From contig JAFXWR010000094.1 of NCBI GenBank assembly GCA_017542725.1, positions 1 to 13,442 of the forward strand: DNA of 13,442 bases, given 5' to 3'. Position 1 is the stretch's first letter, and each line of letters starts with the position of its first letter. The translations under genes were made by a program, and so were the position numbers. This document shows, piece by piece, positions 1 to 7,304 of the stretch. The DNA is from Lachnospiraceae bacterium (GTDB lineage Bacteria > Bacillota_A > Clostridia > Lachnospirales > Lachnospiraceae). The notes below the pieces were generated by a model. The model made no database searches, was not told the origin of the DNA, and worked only from the letters and a program-made list of their open reading frames with translations.

Positions 1-191
1 ACAATATTAAGCCACAACTTAAAGACTTTGAAAAAGAAATGGGATTCTATAAAGAACAAGATGAAGATGTATTGTCTTATGCATTATTCCCTGCAGTTGC
101 TAAAGAGTTTTTTGAATATAGAATGACAAAAAGGACAGGCGTAGATTCTACACTTGTTGATAGAGAACAGGCAGTGTATCCAATACAATAA
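1..191 (+). CDS. Oxaloacetate decarboxylase alpha / pyruvate carboxylase subunit B, C-terminal end (partial)
   Basis: The frame starting at base 3 is open to a TAA at 189-191 and gives 62 residues; the rest lies upstream of the window. The stretch [20 protein letters not shown] and a C-terminus close to YPI are typical of the end of the carboxyltransferase subunit of biotin-dependent oxaloacetate decarboxylase / pyruvate carboxylase subunit B in anaerobic Firmicutes. This subunit moves a carboxyl group between oxaloacetate/pyruvate and carboxybiotin. The residues present belong to the post-barrel helical part, so the catalytic barrel is not visible. The two family names cannot be separated from this fragment. 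The next gene starts 20 bases later with no terminator or promoter in the gap, so read-through into rmlA is likely. Confidence 0.8.
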   Translation, partial: NIKPQLKDFEKEMGFYKEQDEDVLSYALFPAVAKEFFEYRMTKRTGVDSTLVDREQAVYPIQ

Positions 192-211
192 TTTTAAGGA
201 GATTACTTAAT

Positions 212-1096
212 ATGAAAGGAATAATTCTTGCAGGTGGATCTGGAACTAGATTATATCCACTTACTATGGTTACTTCAAAACAATTACTTCCTATATATGA
301 TAAACCGATGATTTACTATCCGCTGTCAGTACTTATGGGAGCAGGAATCCAAGATATACTTATTATTTCTACTCCACAAGACACTCCAAGGTTTAAGGAT
401 TTACTTAAAGATGGTAATCAGTACGGTATTAATTTGTATTATAAAGTTCAACCAAGTCCTGATGGTTTGGCACAGGCGTTTATAATAGGTGAAGATTTTA
501 TCGGAAATAACACTGCTGCCATGATCTTAGGTGATAATATATTTTATGGTCATGGATTTACTGCTAAGACAAAGAAGGCAAGTGAGATAAAAGATGGAGC
601 AACAATTTTTGGTTATTATGTAGATGATCCGGAAAGATTTGGAATAGTTGAGTTTGATAATAACGGCAAAGCTATAAGCATAGAAGAAAAACCTGAAAAG
701 CCAAAGTCAAACTATTGTGTAACTGGTCTTTATTTCTATGATAATAATGTTGTAGAGTATGCAAAGAGTTTAAAACCATCTAAAAGAGGCGAATTAGAAA
801 TCACAGATTTAAATAGAATATATCTTGAGAAAAATAATTTGAATGTAGAATTATTAGGTGCTGGATTCACTTGGCTTGATACAGGAACTCACGAGTCTTT
901 AGTTGAGGCGACTAATTTTGTGAAAACAATAGAAGACCATCAACATAGAAAAATTGCATGTTTGGAAGAAATAGCATATCGCAATGGTTGGATTGATGAT
1001 AATAAAATGCAAGAAGCATATGAAATATATAAAAAGAATGAGTATGGAAAATATTTAAAAGACGTTCTTGATGGAAAATATATTAAACAAGTATAA
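212..1096 (+). CDS. rfbA: Glucose-1-phosphate thymidylyltransferase (RmlA)
   Basis: This enzyme converts glucose 1-phosphate and dTTP to dTDP-glucose and pyrophosphate, the first step of dTDP-L-rhamnose synthesis in the cytoplasm. The 294 residues are the usual full length. Visible signatures are the nucleotidyltransferase loop [11 protein letters not shown] at about 8-18, [12 protein letters not shown] at 22-33, LGDN with Asp108, the EEKP motif near 158, and [10 protein letters not shown] with Asp223; the two Asp residues are the expected metal ligands. The ATG at 212 has AAGGAG at 196-201, ten bases upstream. It heads a run of three rml genes and probably shares a transcript with the upstream carboxyltransferase gene. 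The product is the allosteric control point of the pathway in other bacteria (family knowledge). Confidence 0.96.
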   Translation: MKGIILAGGSGTRLYPLTMVTSKQLLPIYDKPMIYYPLSVLMGAGIQDILIISTPQDTPRFKDLLKDGNQYGINLYYKVQPSPDGLAQAFIIGEDFIGNNTAAMILGDNIFYGHGFTAKTKKASEIKDGATIFGYYVDDPERFGIVEFDNNGKAISIEEKPEKPKSNYCVTGLYFYDNNVVEYAKSLKPSKRGELEITDLNRIYLEKNNLNVELLGAGFTWLDTGTHESLVEATNFVKTIEDHQHRKIACLEEIAYRNGWIDDNKMQEAYEIYKKNEYGKYLKDVLDGKYIKQV

Positions 1097-1111
1097 GTTG
1101 GGAGGCTTCTT

Positions 1112-2140
1112 ATGAATATAATAGTAACAGGTGGAGCAGGATTTATTGGCGGTAATTTTATGCATTATATGGTGAATAAGTATCCAAATGACAATATCAT
1201 TTGTATAGATTCACTTACTTATGCTGGCAATATGGAAACTTTGGAACCAATTAAAGATAAACCTAATTATAAGTTTTATAAAGTAGATATTACTGACCGT
1301 AAGTCAATTTATGAAATATTTGAAAAAGAAAAACCTGATTACTGTATAAATTTTGCAGCTGAATCACATGTAGATAGGTCGGTTGAGAATCCGGAAATAT
1401 TTTTAAAGACAAATATTTTGGGAACTCAGGTTTTGATGGATGCATGTAGAAAATATGGAATTAAAAGGTATCATCAAGTATCTACTGATGAAGTATATGG
1501 AGATCTTCCACTTGAGAGATTAGATCTTCAGTTTGATGAAACATACCCTATAAAGACATCAAGCCCGTACTCTGCTTCAAAGGCATCAGCTGATTTATTA
1601 GTTATGGCATATCATAGAACTTTTAAACTGCCATGCACTATTAGCAGATGCTCAAACAACTACGGACCATATCATTTTCCTGAAAAATTGATTCCGCTTA
1701 TGATTAGTAGAGCACTAAATGACGAGAAACTTCCTGTCTATGGCGAAGGGAAAAATGTTAGAGATTGGCTTTATGTAGAAGATCATTGCCGTGCTATTGA
1801 TATGATAGTAAGAGATGGAAGAGATGGAGAAGTGTATAACGTAGGCGGACATGAGGAAAAGGCAAATATAGATATAGTAAAGCTTATTCTTAAAAAACTA
1901 AATAAACCAGAGTCACTCATTGAATTTGTAAAAGATAGACCTGGTCATGATCTTAGATATGCTATGAATCCAGCTAAACTTGAAAAAGAGTTAGGCTGGA
2001 AACCTTCTGTTACATTTGAAGAGGGAATAGATAAGACGATTGCCTGGTATCTCAATAATAAACCATGGTGGGAACATATAATTAGTGGCGAATATCAAAA
2101 ATATTTTGACAAAATGTATAGTTATAGAATGGAAAAATAG
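1112..2140 (+). CDS. rfbB: dTDP-glucose 4,6-dehydratase (RmlB)
   Basis: This is an NAD-dependent short-chain dehydrogenase of the extended type. It oxidises, dehydrates and reduces dTDP-glucose to dTDP-4-keto-6-deoxyglucose. The 342 residues match the family length. The Rossmann motif GGAGFIG is at 7-13, SHVDRS is near 85-90, the catalytic STDEVYG carries Thr125, Asp126 and Glu127, and the active-site YSASK is Tyr153 to Lys157. SRCSNNYGPYHFPEKLIPL is another family hallmark. A strong GGGAGG at 1100-1105 sits six bases before the ATG, in a 15-base gap after rmlA. The gene ends in TAG. Similar UDP-sugar epimerases exist, but the TDE triad and the rml neighbours make RmlB clear. Confidence 0.96.
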   Translation: MNIIVTGGAGFIGGNFMHYMVNKYPNDNIICIDSLTYAGNMETLEPIKDKPNYKFYKVDITDRKSIYEIFEKEKPDYCINFAAESHVDRSVENPEIFLKTNILGTQVLMDACRKYGIKRYHQVSTDEVYGDLPLERLDLQFDETYPIKTSSPYSASKASADLLVMAYHRTFKLPCTISRCSNNYGPYHFPEKLIPLMISRALNDEKLPVYGEGKNVRDWLYVEDHCRAIDMIVRDGRDGEVYNVGGHEEKANIDIVKLILKKLNKPESLIEFVKDRPGHDLRYAMNPAKLEKELGWKPSVTFEEGIDKTIAWYLNNKPWWEHIISGEYQKYFDKMYSYRMEK

Positions 2141-2154
2141 GATAGAGAATATTC

Positions 2155-3015
2155 ATGGATAACAATATTAAGTATGTATTGGTGACAGGTGCCACAGGAC
2201 AGCTTGGATCTGATATAGTTAAGGAATTAAATAGCAGAGGAATTCACAATATAGGAATAGGAAGTGCTGATTTGGATATAACTGATGATGAGGCTGTATT
2301 TAATTTTTTTAATTCGTATAAATTTGCCTACGTGATACATTGTGCCGCTTATACTAAGGTTGACATGGCTGAAGATGATAAAGATGCAAATTATTCTATA
2401 AATGTTCACGGAACTTCAAATATAGTTTCTCAGTGCTATAAATATAATATCCCGATGGTATATTTTTCTACGGATTATATTTTTGGAGGCGACGGAGACA
2501 AACCCTATAAAGAAGATGATAATGCAAATCCTTTGGGAGAATATGCAAATGCTAAATATCAAGCAGAACAAGAAGTAAAAAAACTTGATAGGTATTATAT
2601 AGTTAGAATTTCTTGGGTATTTGGAAAAAATGGCAATAATTTTATAAAAACGATGATTAAATTGTCTGAGACAAGAAAAGAATTAAACATTGTTTCTGAC
2701 CAGATAGGTTCACCAACATACACTGTTGATCTTGCAAGTGCTGTTGTAGATATGATTGGCACCGAAAAATATGGAGTATATCATTTGACGAACGAAGGAT
2801 ATGTATCATGGGCTGACTTTGCTAGAGAAATCTTTAAAAAGACAAATAGAGATATAGTAGTTCATGATGTAACGACTGAAGAATATAATGCAAAAGCAAA
2901 AAGACCTAAAAATTCAAGACTTGATAAATCAAAGTATTTAAATGCTGGATTTAAAAAGATGCCTACTTGGCAAGATGCACTTGATAGGTATTTAAAAGAG
3001 ATAAATGTTTTGTAG
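2155..3015 (+). CDS. rfbD: dTDP-4-dehydrorhamnose reductase (RmlD)
   Basis: This enzyme catalyses the last step of dTDP-L-rhamnose synthesis, the NAD(P)H-dependent reduction of dTDP-4-keto-L-rhamnose. The protein has 286 residues, normal for the family. Key parts are GATGQLG at 12-18, an acidic DLDITD segment where the cofactor ribose is bound, STDYIFGG with Thr106, and the YANAK catalytic pair Tyr130 and Lys134, followed by SWVFGKNGNNFIKTM. The start ATG at 2155 has only a weak AGGA about 12 bases upstream that overlaps the rmlB stop region, so translation may depend partly on coupling. Its substrate requires an RmlC epimerase, which is not encoded between rmlA and rmlD or anywhere else in this window. 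Confidence 0.95.
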   Translation: MDNNIKYVLVTGATGQLGSDIVKELNSRGIHNIGIGSADLDITDDEAVFNFFNSYKFAYVIHCAAYTKVDMAEDDKDANYSINVHGTSNIVSQCYKYNIPMVYFSTDYIFGGDGDKPYKEDDNANPLGEYANAKYQAEQEVKKLDRYYIVRISWVFGKNGNNFIKTMIKLSETRKELNIVSDQIGSPTYTVDLASAVVDMIGTEKYGVYHLTNEGYVSWADFAREIFKKTNRDIVVHDVTTEEYNAKAKRPKNSRLDKSKYLNAGFKKMPTWQDALDRYLKEINVL

Positions 3016-3023
3016 GAGAATAT

Positions 3024-4370
3024 ATGGGAAGATATTTCGGAACGGACGGATTTAGAGGCGAAGCAAATGTGTCACTAACTGCTGACCATGCATTTAAAAT
3101 TGGAAAGTTTCTTGGATATTACTATAGCAAAAAGAATAAGAATTGCAGAATAGTAATTGGAAAAGATACAAGGCGTTCAAGCTATATGTTTGAGTACGCG
3201 ATAGCAGCTGGCATCACATCTACAGGTGCTGATGCATATTTACTTCATGTCACTAGTACACCATCAATAAGTTATGTGGTTAGGACTGAGCAATTTGATG
3301 TAGGAGTTATGATTTCTGCATCACATAATGTGTATAGTGATAATGGTATAAAGTTAATAAATTCAAATGGTGAGAAACTTGAAGAAAGTGTGACTGATAT
3401 CATAGAAGATTATCTTGATGGCAAATTGCCAGAGGTTCCATATGCTACTAAGACTGATATTGGAAGAACAGTTGATTATTTTGCAGGAAGAAATAGATAT
3501 ATAGGATACCTCATTTCAATTCCCATGAATAGTTTTAAAGATAAAAAGGTTGCACTTGATTTGGCCAATGGTTCGGCGTTTCAAATTGCAAAAAGTGTTT
3601 TTGATGCACTTGGAGCAGAGACATTTGTAATCAATAACAATCCAAATGGTTCTAATATAAATGACAATGCAGGTTCTACACATATAGAAGGACTACAAAA
3701 GTTTGTTATAGAAAATAATATGGATATAGGCTTTGCATATGATGGTGATGCTGATAGATGCATGGCTGTTGATGAAAAGGGAAATATAATAGATGGTGAC
3801 AAGATAATGTATATCTGCGCCAAAGCAATGAAAGATGATGGTAAATTAAAGAAGGATACAGTGGTTACTACAGTTATGTCGAATTTAGGTCTTTATAAAG
3901 CATTTGACAAAATAGGGATAAAATATGAAAAGACAGCAGTTGGCGATAAATATGTTCAAGCTTGCATCTCGGAAAATGATTATTCTTTTGGCGGAGAACA
4001 ATCTGGACACATAATTTTTGCAAAACATGCTAATACGGGAGACGGTGTGTTGACATCTCTTAAACTAATGGATGTAGTAATTGGTAAAAAGACAACACTT
4101 AGTGAACTTGCAAAAGATGTTGAATTATATCCACAGTTACTAAAGAATGTAAAAGTCAATGATAAAAATAAGTGTATGGAAGATAAAGATGTACTTGATA
4201 TAAAATCGACGGTAGAAAAGGAACTGGGTGATGAAGGAAGATTATTACTTAGAGCATCTGGTACTGAAAATGTTGTAAGAATAATGGTTGAAGCAAAGAG
4301 CAATGATATGTGCAAAAAATTTGTAAAAGATATAGAGAATGTTATTATTAAGAAAGGTTATGCTGTATAA
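3024..4370 (+). CDS. glmM: Phosphoglucosamine mutase (GlmM)
   Basis: This alpha-D-phosphohexomutase interconverts glucosamine 6-phosphate and glucosamine 1-phosphate for UDP-GlcNAc synthesis. The 448 residues are the standard GlmM length. It opens with GRYFGTDGFRGEAN. The phosphoserine loop ISASHN contains Ser100, the Mg-binding DGDADR is at 240-245, the sugar-specificity loop GGEQSGH has Glu325 and Ser327, and the C-terminal phosphate-binding RASGTE is at 410-415. GEQSGH and SASHN favour GlmM over phosphomannomutase/phosphoglucomutase. Two details differ from the commonest form: SASHN is followed by Val rather than Pro, and the C-terminal loop has Ala where Pro is common. AGGAG at 3014-3018 overlaps the rmlD stop. 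Its place after rmlABD suggests co-supply of sugar phosphates; a side activity making glucose 1-phosphate for RmlA is possible but only inferred. Confidence 0.9.
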   Translation: MGRYFGTDGFRGEANVSLTADHAFKIGKFLGYYYSKKNKNCRIVIGKDTRRSSYMFEYAIAAGITSTGADAYLLHVTSTPSISYVVRTEQFDVGVMISASHNVYSDNGIKLINSNGEKLEESVTDIIEDYLDGKLPEVPYATKTDIGRTVDYFAGRNRYIGYLISIPMNSFKDKKVALDLANGSAFQIAKSVFDALGAETFVINNNPNGSNINDNAGSTHIEGLQKFVIENNMDIGFAYDGDADRCMAVDEKGNIIDGDKIMYICAKAMKDDGKLKKDTVVTTVMSNLGLYKAFDKIGIKYEKTAVGDKYVQACISENDYSFGGEQSGHIIFAKHANTGDGVLTSLKLMDVVIGKKTTLSELAKDVELYPQLLKNVKVNDKNKCMEDKDVLDIKSTVEKELGDEGRLLLRASGTENVVRIMVEAKSNDMCKKFVKDIENVIIKKGYAV

Positions 4371-6148
4371 TGCTTAGGGTGATACTTACAAGTTTAATTG
4401 TGTTTTTTGTATCACAAAGTATAAGTGTCGGTAAAATACAATTGTTACCAAGAAGGAAAGAGATGACCATATATAATTTTTTGGTAGTTTTTTGTTTTTA
4501 CTCATTTTTTAATATTTTCATATTTAATTATCAAATTAATTTTCTGATTACTATTACATTTTTTTTCTTTATTTCACTTGTAATGTATTATGTGCATGAA
4601 TTCAGGGGTACGAATATTAATCTTTCAGATATTTTATCATTAAATACTGCAAAGGAAGTTGCAAGTGGATATAAATATGAAATTAAGCCTTTGTTTGTAA
4701 TAGTTTTTGTATTTATTGTTGCCGAATACATATTACATATTTTTGTATATAAAATTAGCTTGGTTGTAGTATTTGAACAAAAGCTTAACACGAATATTAG
4801 TCGTTATGTTTTTTTCTGGAATGAGATTTTTCAAATTATGTGTTTCTTATTATCTTTTTTCTTTATAAAAGATAAGATATCACAAAAACAATATGATTAC
4901 TCTCTAAATGCTGGTGAAAATGAAGGATATATATATAATTTCTTTTCATCTATGCCGATTTTTTATAGAAGTATAGTCGATTCCACCAGCTCTGAAAAAA
5001 CGGCGCTGGATTTTATCAAAACAGTATTTAGAATTGCTAAAGAAAATATTAAGAATAAAAACACAAAAAGTGCACACGATTATGTTACAATTTATAATAG
5101 CAAATTCAAGAATTATACAGTTAAGAATCCAGAATCACCTCATATACTGGTTATAATGAATGAGAGTTTTGGAACTGCACATAGAAGAATAAATACAAAT
5201 ATGGCAGTAACACCATATTATGACACATTAACAAATGTTACTAAAGGAAATTTATATGTCAATACTTTTGGCGGAGGGACAGCTAATACTGAATTTGAAT
5301 TTTTAACCGGTATGACCATTGGTAATTATCCTTACCCAGTGATGCCATATAATAACTTTGTAAAAAGAGAAAAGTATAGTTTAGCAAGATATTTTAATAA
5401 TCTGGGATATAAAACAATTGCCATGCATCCTTATACCGCTACAAATTATCATCGAGACAAAGTTTATAAAAGGTTCGGATTTGATGAACTTTTGTTTTTC
5501 AAAGATTTTAAAAATAAAAAGTATGTCAGAAATTTCGTTAGCGATAGATCAATGTACGAGGAAGTAATTAGGAGATTTAGAAATGTAAAAGAAAGTGGAC
5601 AAAAAATGTTTTTATTTGGCATTACTATGCAAAACCATAGTGGATATAAAGACTTTGCTGGCGCGGAAGTATTATCTCATATGACAAACTATAAGGAGAG
5701 AGAATCTGTTGATGCATATTTGTCACTTATGAAGATATCTGATGAGGCAATTGAACTATTGATAAATTATTTTGATAGCGTAGAAGACCATGTTATTATT
5801 TTATTCTTTGGTGATCACAATGCAAGCTTTGGAACGGAAATAAACAAGATAGTTTATGAGCAAGGTTTAAATTATGAGTGCACAAATGCGTATATGACTC
5901 CGTTTTTTATTTATGATAATAAAAATAGGAGAGAAGAGTTTATTGACGCTATATCTGTAAATTTTCTAAGTATAGAGTTACTTAAAAAGGCAAATTTGCC
6001 TCTTGATGCATTACATGACATGTTAAACGAATTATATAAAGAGTATTCAGTTTACAATTATCATAAAGCCTTAAAAAGAGATGATAATAAGCTTTGTGAT
6101 ATACCATATGATAAATTTATGAGATTAGAAAAGGAATATCTTAAGTAA
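4370..6148 (+). CDS. LTA synthase-family membrane sulfatase (probable phosphoglycerol transferase)
   Basis: The protein has 592 residues in two parts. The N-terminal 190 or so carry about five hydrophobic membrane segments (roughly 1-20, 35-53, 54-75, 105-135 and 145-165). The rest is an extracellular alkaline-phosphatase/sulfatase fold of the LtaS type. All core residues are visible: Glu265 in MNESFG, the nucleophile Thr304 in GGGTANTEFE, His423 in TMQNHSGY, and Asp482-His483 in FFGDHNASFG. Their spacing matches that known for S. aureus LtaS. Such enzymes move glycerol phosphate from phosphatidylglycerol to teichoic acid or to wall glycans. The start overlaps the glmM stop (TAATG), and the stop overlaps the next gene in the same way, so translation is probably coupled. 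With rhamnose genes alongside, a GacH-like role in decorating a rhamnose polymer is as plausible as lipoteichoic acid synthesis. Confidence 0.85.
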   Translation: MLRVILTSLIVFFVSQSISVGKIQLLPRRKEMTIYNFLVVFCFYSFFNIFIFNYQINFLITITFFFFISLVMYYVHEFRGTNINLSDILSLNTAKEVASGYKYEIKPLFVIVFVFIVAEYILHIFVYKISLVVVFEQKLNTNISRYVFFWNEIFQIMCFLLSFFFIKDKISQKQYDYSLNAGENEGYIYNFFSSMPIFYRSIVDSTSSEKTALDFIKTVFRIAKENIKNKNTKSAHDYVTIYNSKFKNYTVKNPESPHILVIMNESFGTAHRRINTNMAVTPYYDTLTNVTKGNLYVNTFGGGTANTEFEFLTGMTIGNYPYPVMPYNNFVKREKYSLARYFNNLGYKTIAMHPYTATNYHRDKVYKRFGFDELLFFKDFKNKKYVRNFVSDRSMYEEVIRRFRNVKESGQKMFLFGITMQNHSGYKDFAGAEVLSHMTNYKERESVDAYLSLMKISDEAIELLINYFDSVEDHVIILFFGDHNASFGTEINKIVYEQGLNYECTNAYMTPFFIYDNKNRREEFIDAISVNFLSIELLKKANLPLDALHDMLNELYKEYSVYNYHKALKRDDNKLCDIPYDKFMRLEKEYLK

Positions 6149-6807
6149 TGATTATATATTTTGATAATTCAGCTACGACTATTGTCGATAACGACGTGAT
6201 AAAGTCAATGAATGATTTTAATGATAATTATTATGCCAATCCGTCAGCATTGCACCATTTTGGATATATTGTTGAAGAGAAAATAAAAAAATGTAGCGAA
6301 AGTATTGCAACTATATTGAATTGTGATAGGTCAGAGATTATATGGACATCAGGTGGAAGTGAAAGCAATAATCTGGCAATTAAAGGGTACATTGATGCAC
6401 ATAAAAGAACAGGGAATAGGATAATCACAACAAGTATTGAGCACCCATCAGTATACAATGTGTTCAAAAAATATGAAAAAGATGGTTTAGATGTAATCTA
6501 TCTTGATGTTGATGAGAATGGACATATTAATATTGATCAATTAAAACAAGTTATAAATGATAAAACTATATTTGTATCAATAATGTATGTCAATAATGAA
6601 ATTGGCTCGATACAAAACATTGATGAAATAGGAAATATTATTAAGCACTTAAACAGTAAATGCGCATTTCATGTAGACTTTGTTCAAGGTTTTTCTAAGT
6701 ATAAGATTGATGTTAAAAAAAGCAAGATTGATTTCTTATCTATCAGCGCTCATAAGTTTCATGGACCAAAGGGAGTAGGAATCCTATACAAAAATAAGGA
6801 TTTATGA
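6148..6807 (+). CDS. Cysteine desulfurase, N-terminal portion ending at the TGA
   Basis: If the TGA terminates translation, this is what is made: 219 residues holding most of the PLP-binding domain, including His99, Asp177, Gln180 and the Schiff-base Lys203. It lacks the conserved Arg of the LRAGT motif and the whole C-terminal domain with the persulfide cysteine, so it should be inactive as a desulfurase and probably unstable. Listed separately because a stop-respecting gene caller will report it as its own gene; it is the same locus as the interrupted gene at 6148-7302. Confidence 0.5.
   Translation: MIIYFDNSATTIVDNDVIKSMNDFNDNYYANPSALHHFGYIVEEKIKKCSESIATILNCDRSEIIWTSGGSESNNLAIKGYIDAHKRTGNRIITTSIEHPSVYNVFKKYEKDGLDVIYLDVDENGHINIDQLKQVINDKTIFVSIMYVNNEIGSIQNIDEIGNIIKHLNSKCAFHVDFVQGFSKYKIDVKKSKIDFLSISAHKFHGPKGVGILYKNKDL
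6805..6807 (+). other. In-frame TGA codon within cysteine desulfurase
   Basis: The codons read GAT TTA TGA ATT GAG CCA across this point, and both flanks align to the family without gaps. Recalled homologues carry a variable, often basic residue here (for example Lys in nitrogenase NifS), not a conserved cysteine. One base change from AGA, CGA or GGA would create it. Flanking Lys203 and Cys330 are both intact. Confidence 0.9.
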
Positions 6808-6816
6808 ATTGAGCCA

Positions 6817-7302
6817 TTGATATTAGGCGGCGGTCAACAGCTGGGACTTAGAGCAGGAACCTTAAATACTATAGGAATAGTTGGGACAACTGTAGCGGCA
6901 GAGAATGCTTATAAAAGTCTAAATGAAGATATACGTAAACTTAAAGAACTTAGAGACTATGCAATTGATGAACTATCCAAAATTAATGATAAATATGGTA
7001 TAATATCTTTCAATACATGTAAGGATGAAACTTTTGCGCCACATATAGTGTCAGTTAGTTTTAAAGGAATTAGGGCAGAAGTAATGCTACATGCACTTGA
7101 AGAAAAAAACATATATGTTTCTGCAGGATCTGCTTGTTCGTCGCATGATAAAACTTCAAGCAGTACTCTTAGAAGTATAGGACTTAATAAAGATATTGCT
7201 GAATCTACAATAAGATTATCTTTTGGTAAATATAATAAAAAAGAAGAGGTGGATTATTTTATCGACAAAATTGATGAGATTATACCAAAATTAAGGATAT
7301 AA
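6817..7302 (+). CDS. Cysteine desulfurase, C-terminal portion after the TGA
   Basis: This open stretch continues in the same frame three codons after the TGA. It encodes the GGGQQ and LRAGT segments and the small domain with Cys330 in SAGSACSS. The only early start option is TTG at 6817, which is the leucine of the conserved PLI motif. No good ribosome binding site precedes it, so independent translation is doubtful, although re-initiation just after the stop is conceivable. It has no PLP lysine and cannot act alone. It is best read as the 3' part of the interrupted gene. The stop TAA is two bases before the next gene. Confidence 0.4.
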   Translation: MILGGGQQLGLRAGTLNTIGIVGTTVAAENAYKSLNEDIRKLKELRDYAIDELSKINDKYGIISFNTCKDETFAPHIVSVSFKGIRAEVMLHALEEKNIYVSAGSACSSHDKTSSSTLRSIGLNKDIAESTIRLSFGKYNKKEEVDYFIDKIDEIIPKLRI

Positions 7303-7304
7303 TA

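Larger units (their letters stand above)
6148..7302 (+). pseudogene. Cysteine desulfurase (NifS/IscS type) interrupted by a single in-frame TGA
   Basis: Read through one stop codon, this is a full-length 384-codon class V aminotransferase-fold cysteine desulfurase. Such enzymes take sulfur from cysteine as an enzyme persulfide for Fe-S clusters and thiolated tRNA. Every key residue is present: TSGGSESNN at 67-75, His99 in the EHPS motif, Asp177 and Gln180 in HVDFVQ, the PLP lysine Lys203 in SAHKFHGPKG, GGGQQ then LRAGT after the break, and the catalytic Cys330 in SAGSACSS. The only lesion is TGA at 6805-6807 (codon 220), in the variable loop before PLILGGG. The two halves share one frame, so this is not a frameshift. 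It may be a recent nonsense mutation, a sequence error, or a readthrough codon. The ATG overlaps the upstream stop (TAATG), with AAGGA at 6131-6135. Confidence 0.8.

Noticed and set aside
3980..4315. Minus-strand open frames inside glmM and other genes
   Set aside because: They lie wholly opposite well-supported coding genes, have Ser/Ile/Phe-rich shadow composition, and lack ribosome binding sites or recognisable domains.
6805..6807. Selenocysteine at the TGA
   Set aside because: The position is not a conserved cysteine in the family, and the downstream hairpin is weak and lacks SECIS hallmarks.
7271..7303. Promoter before the wall-repeat gene (TTGATG and TATAAT)
   Set aside because: The spacing is 21 bases and the expected transcript start would fall beyond the ATG at 7305; the TATAAT lies in the ribosome-binding region.
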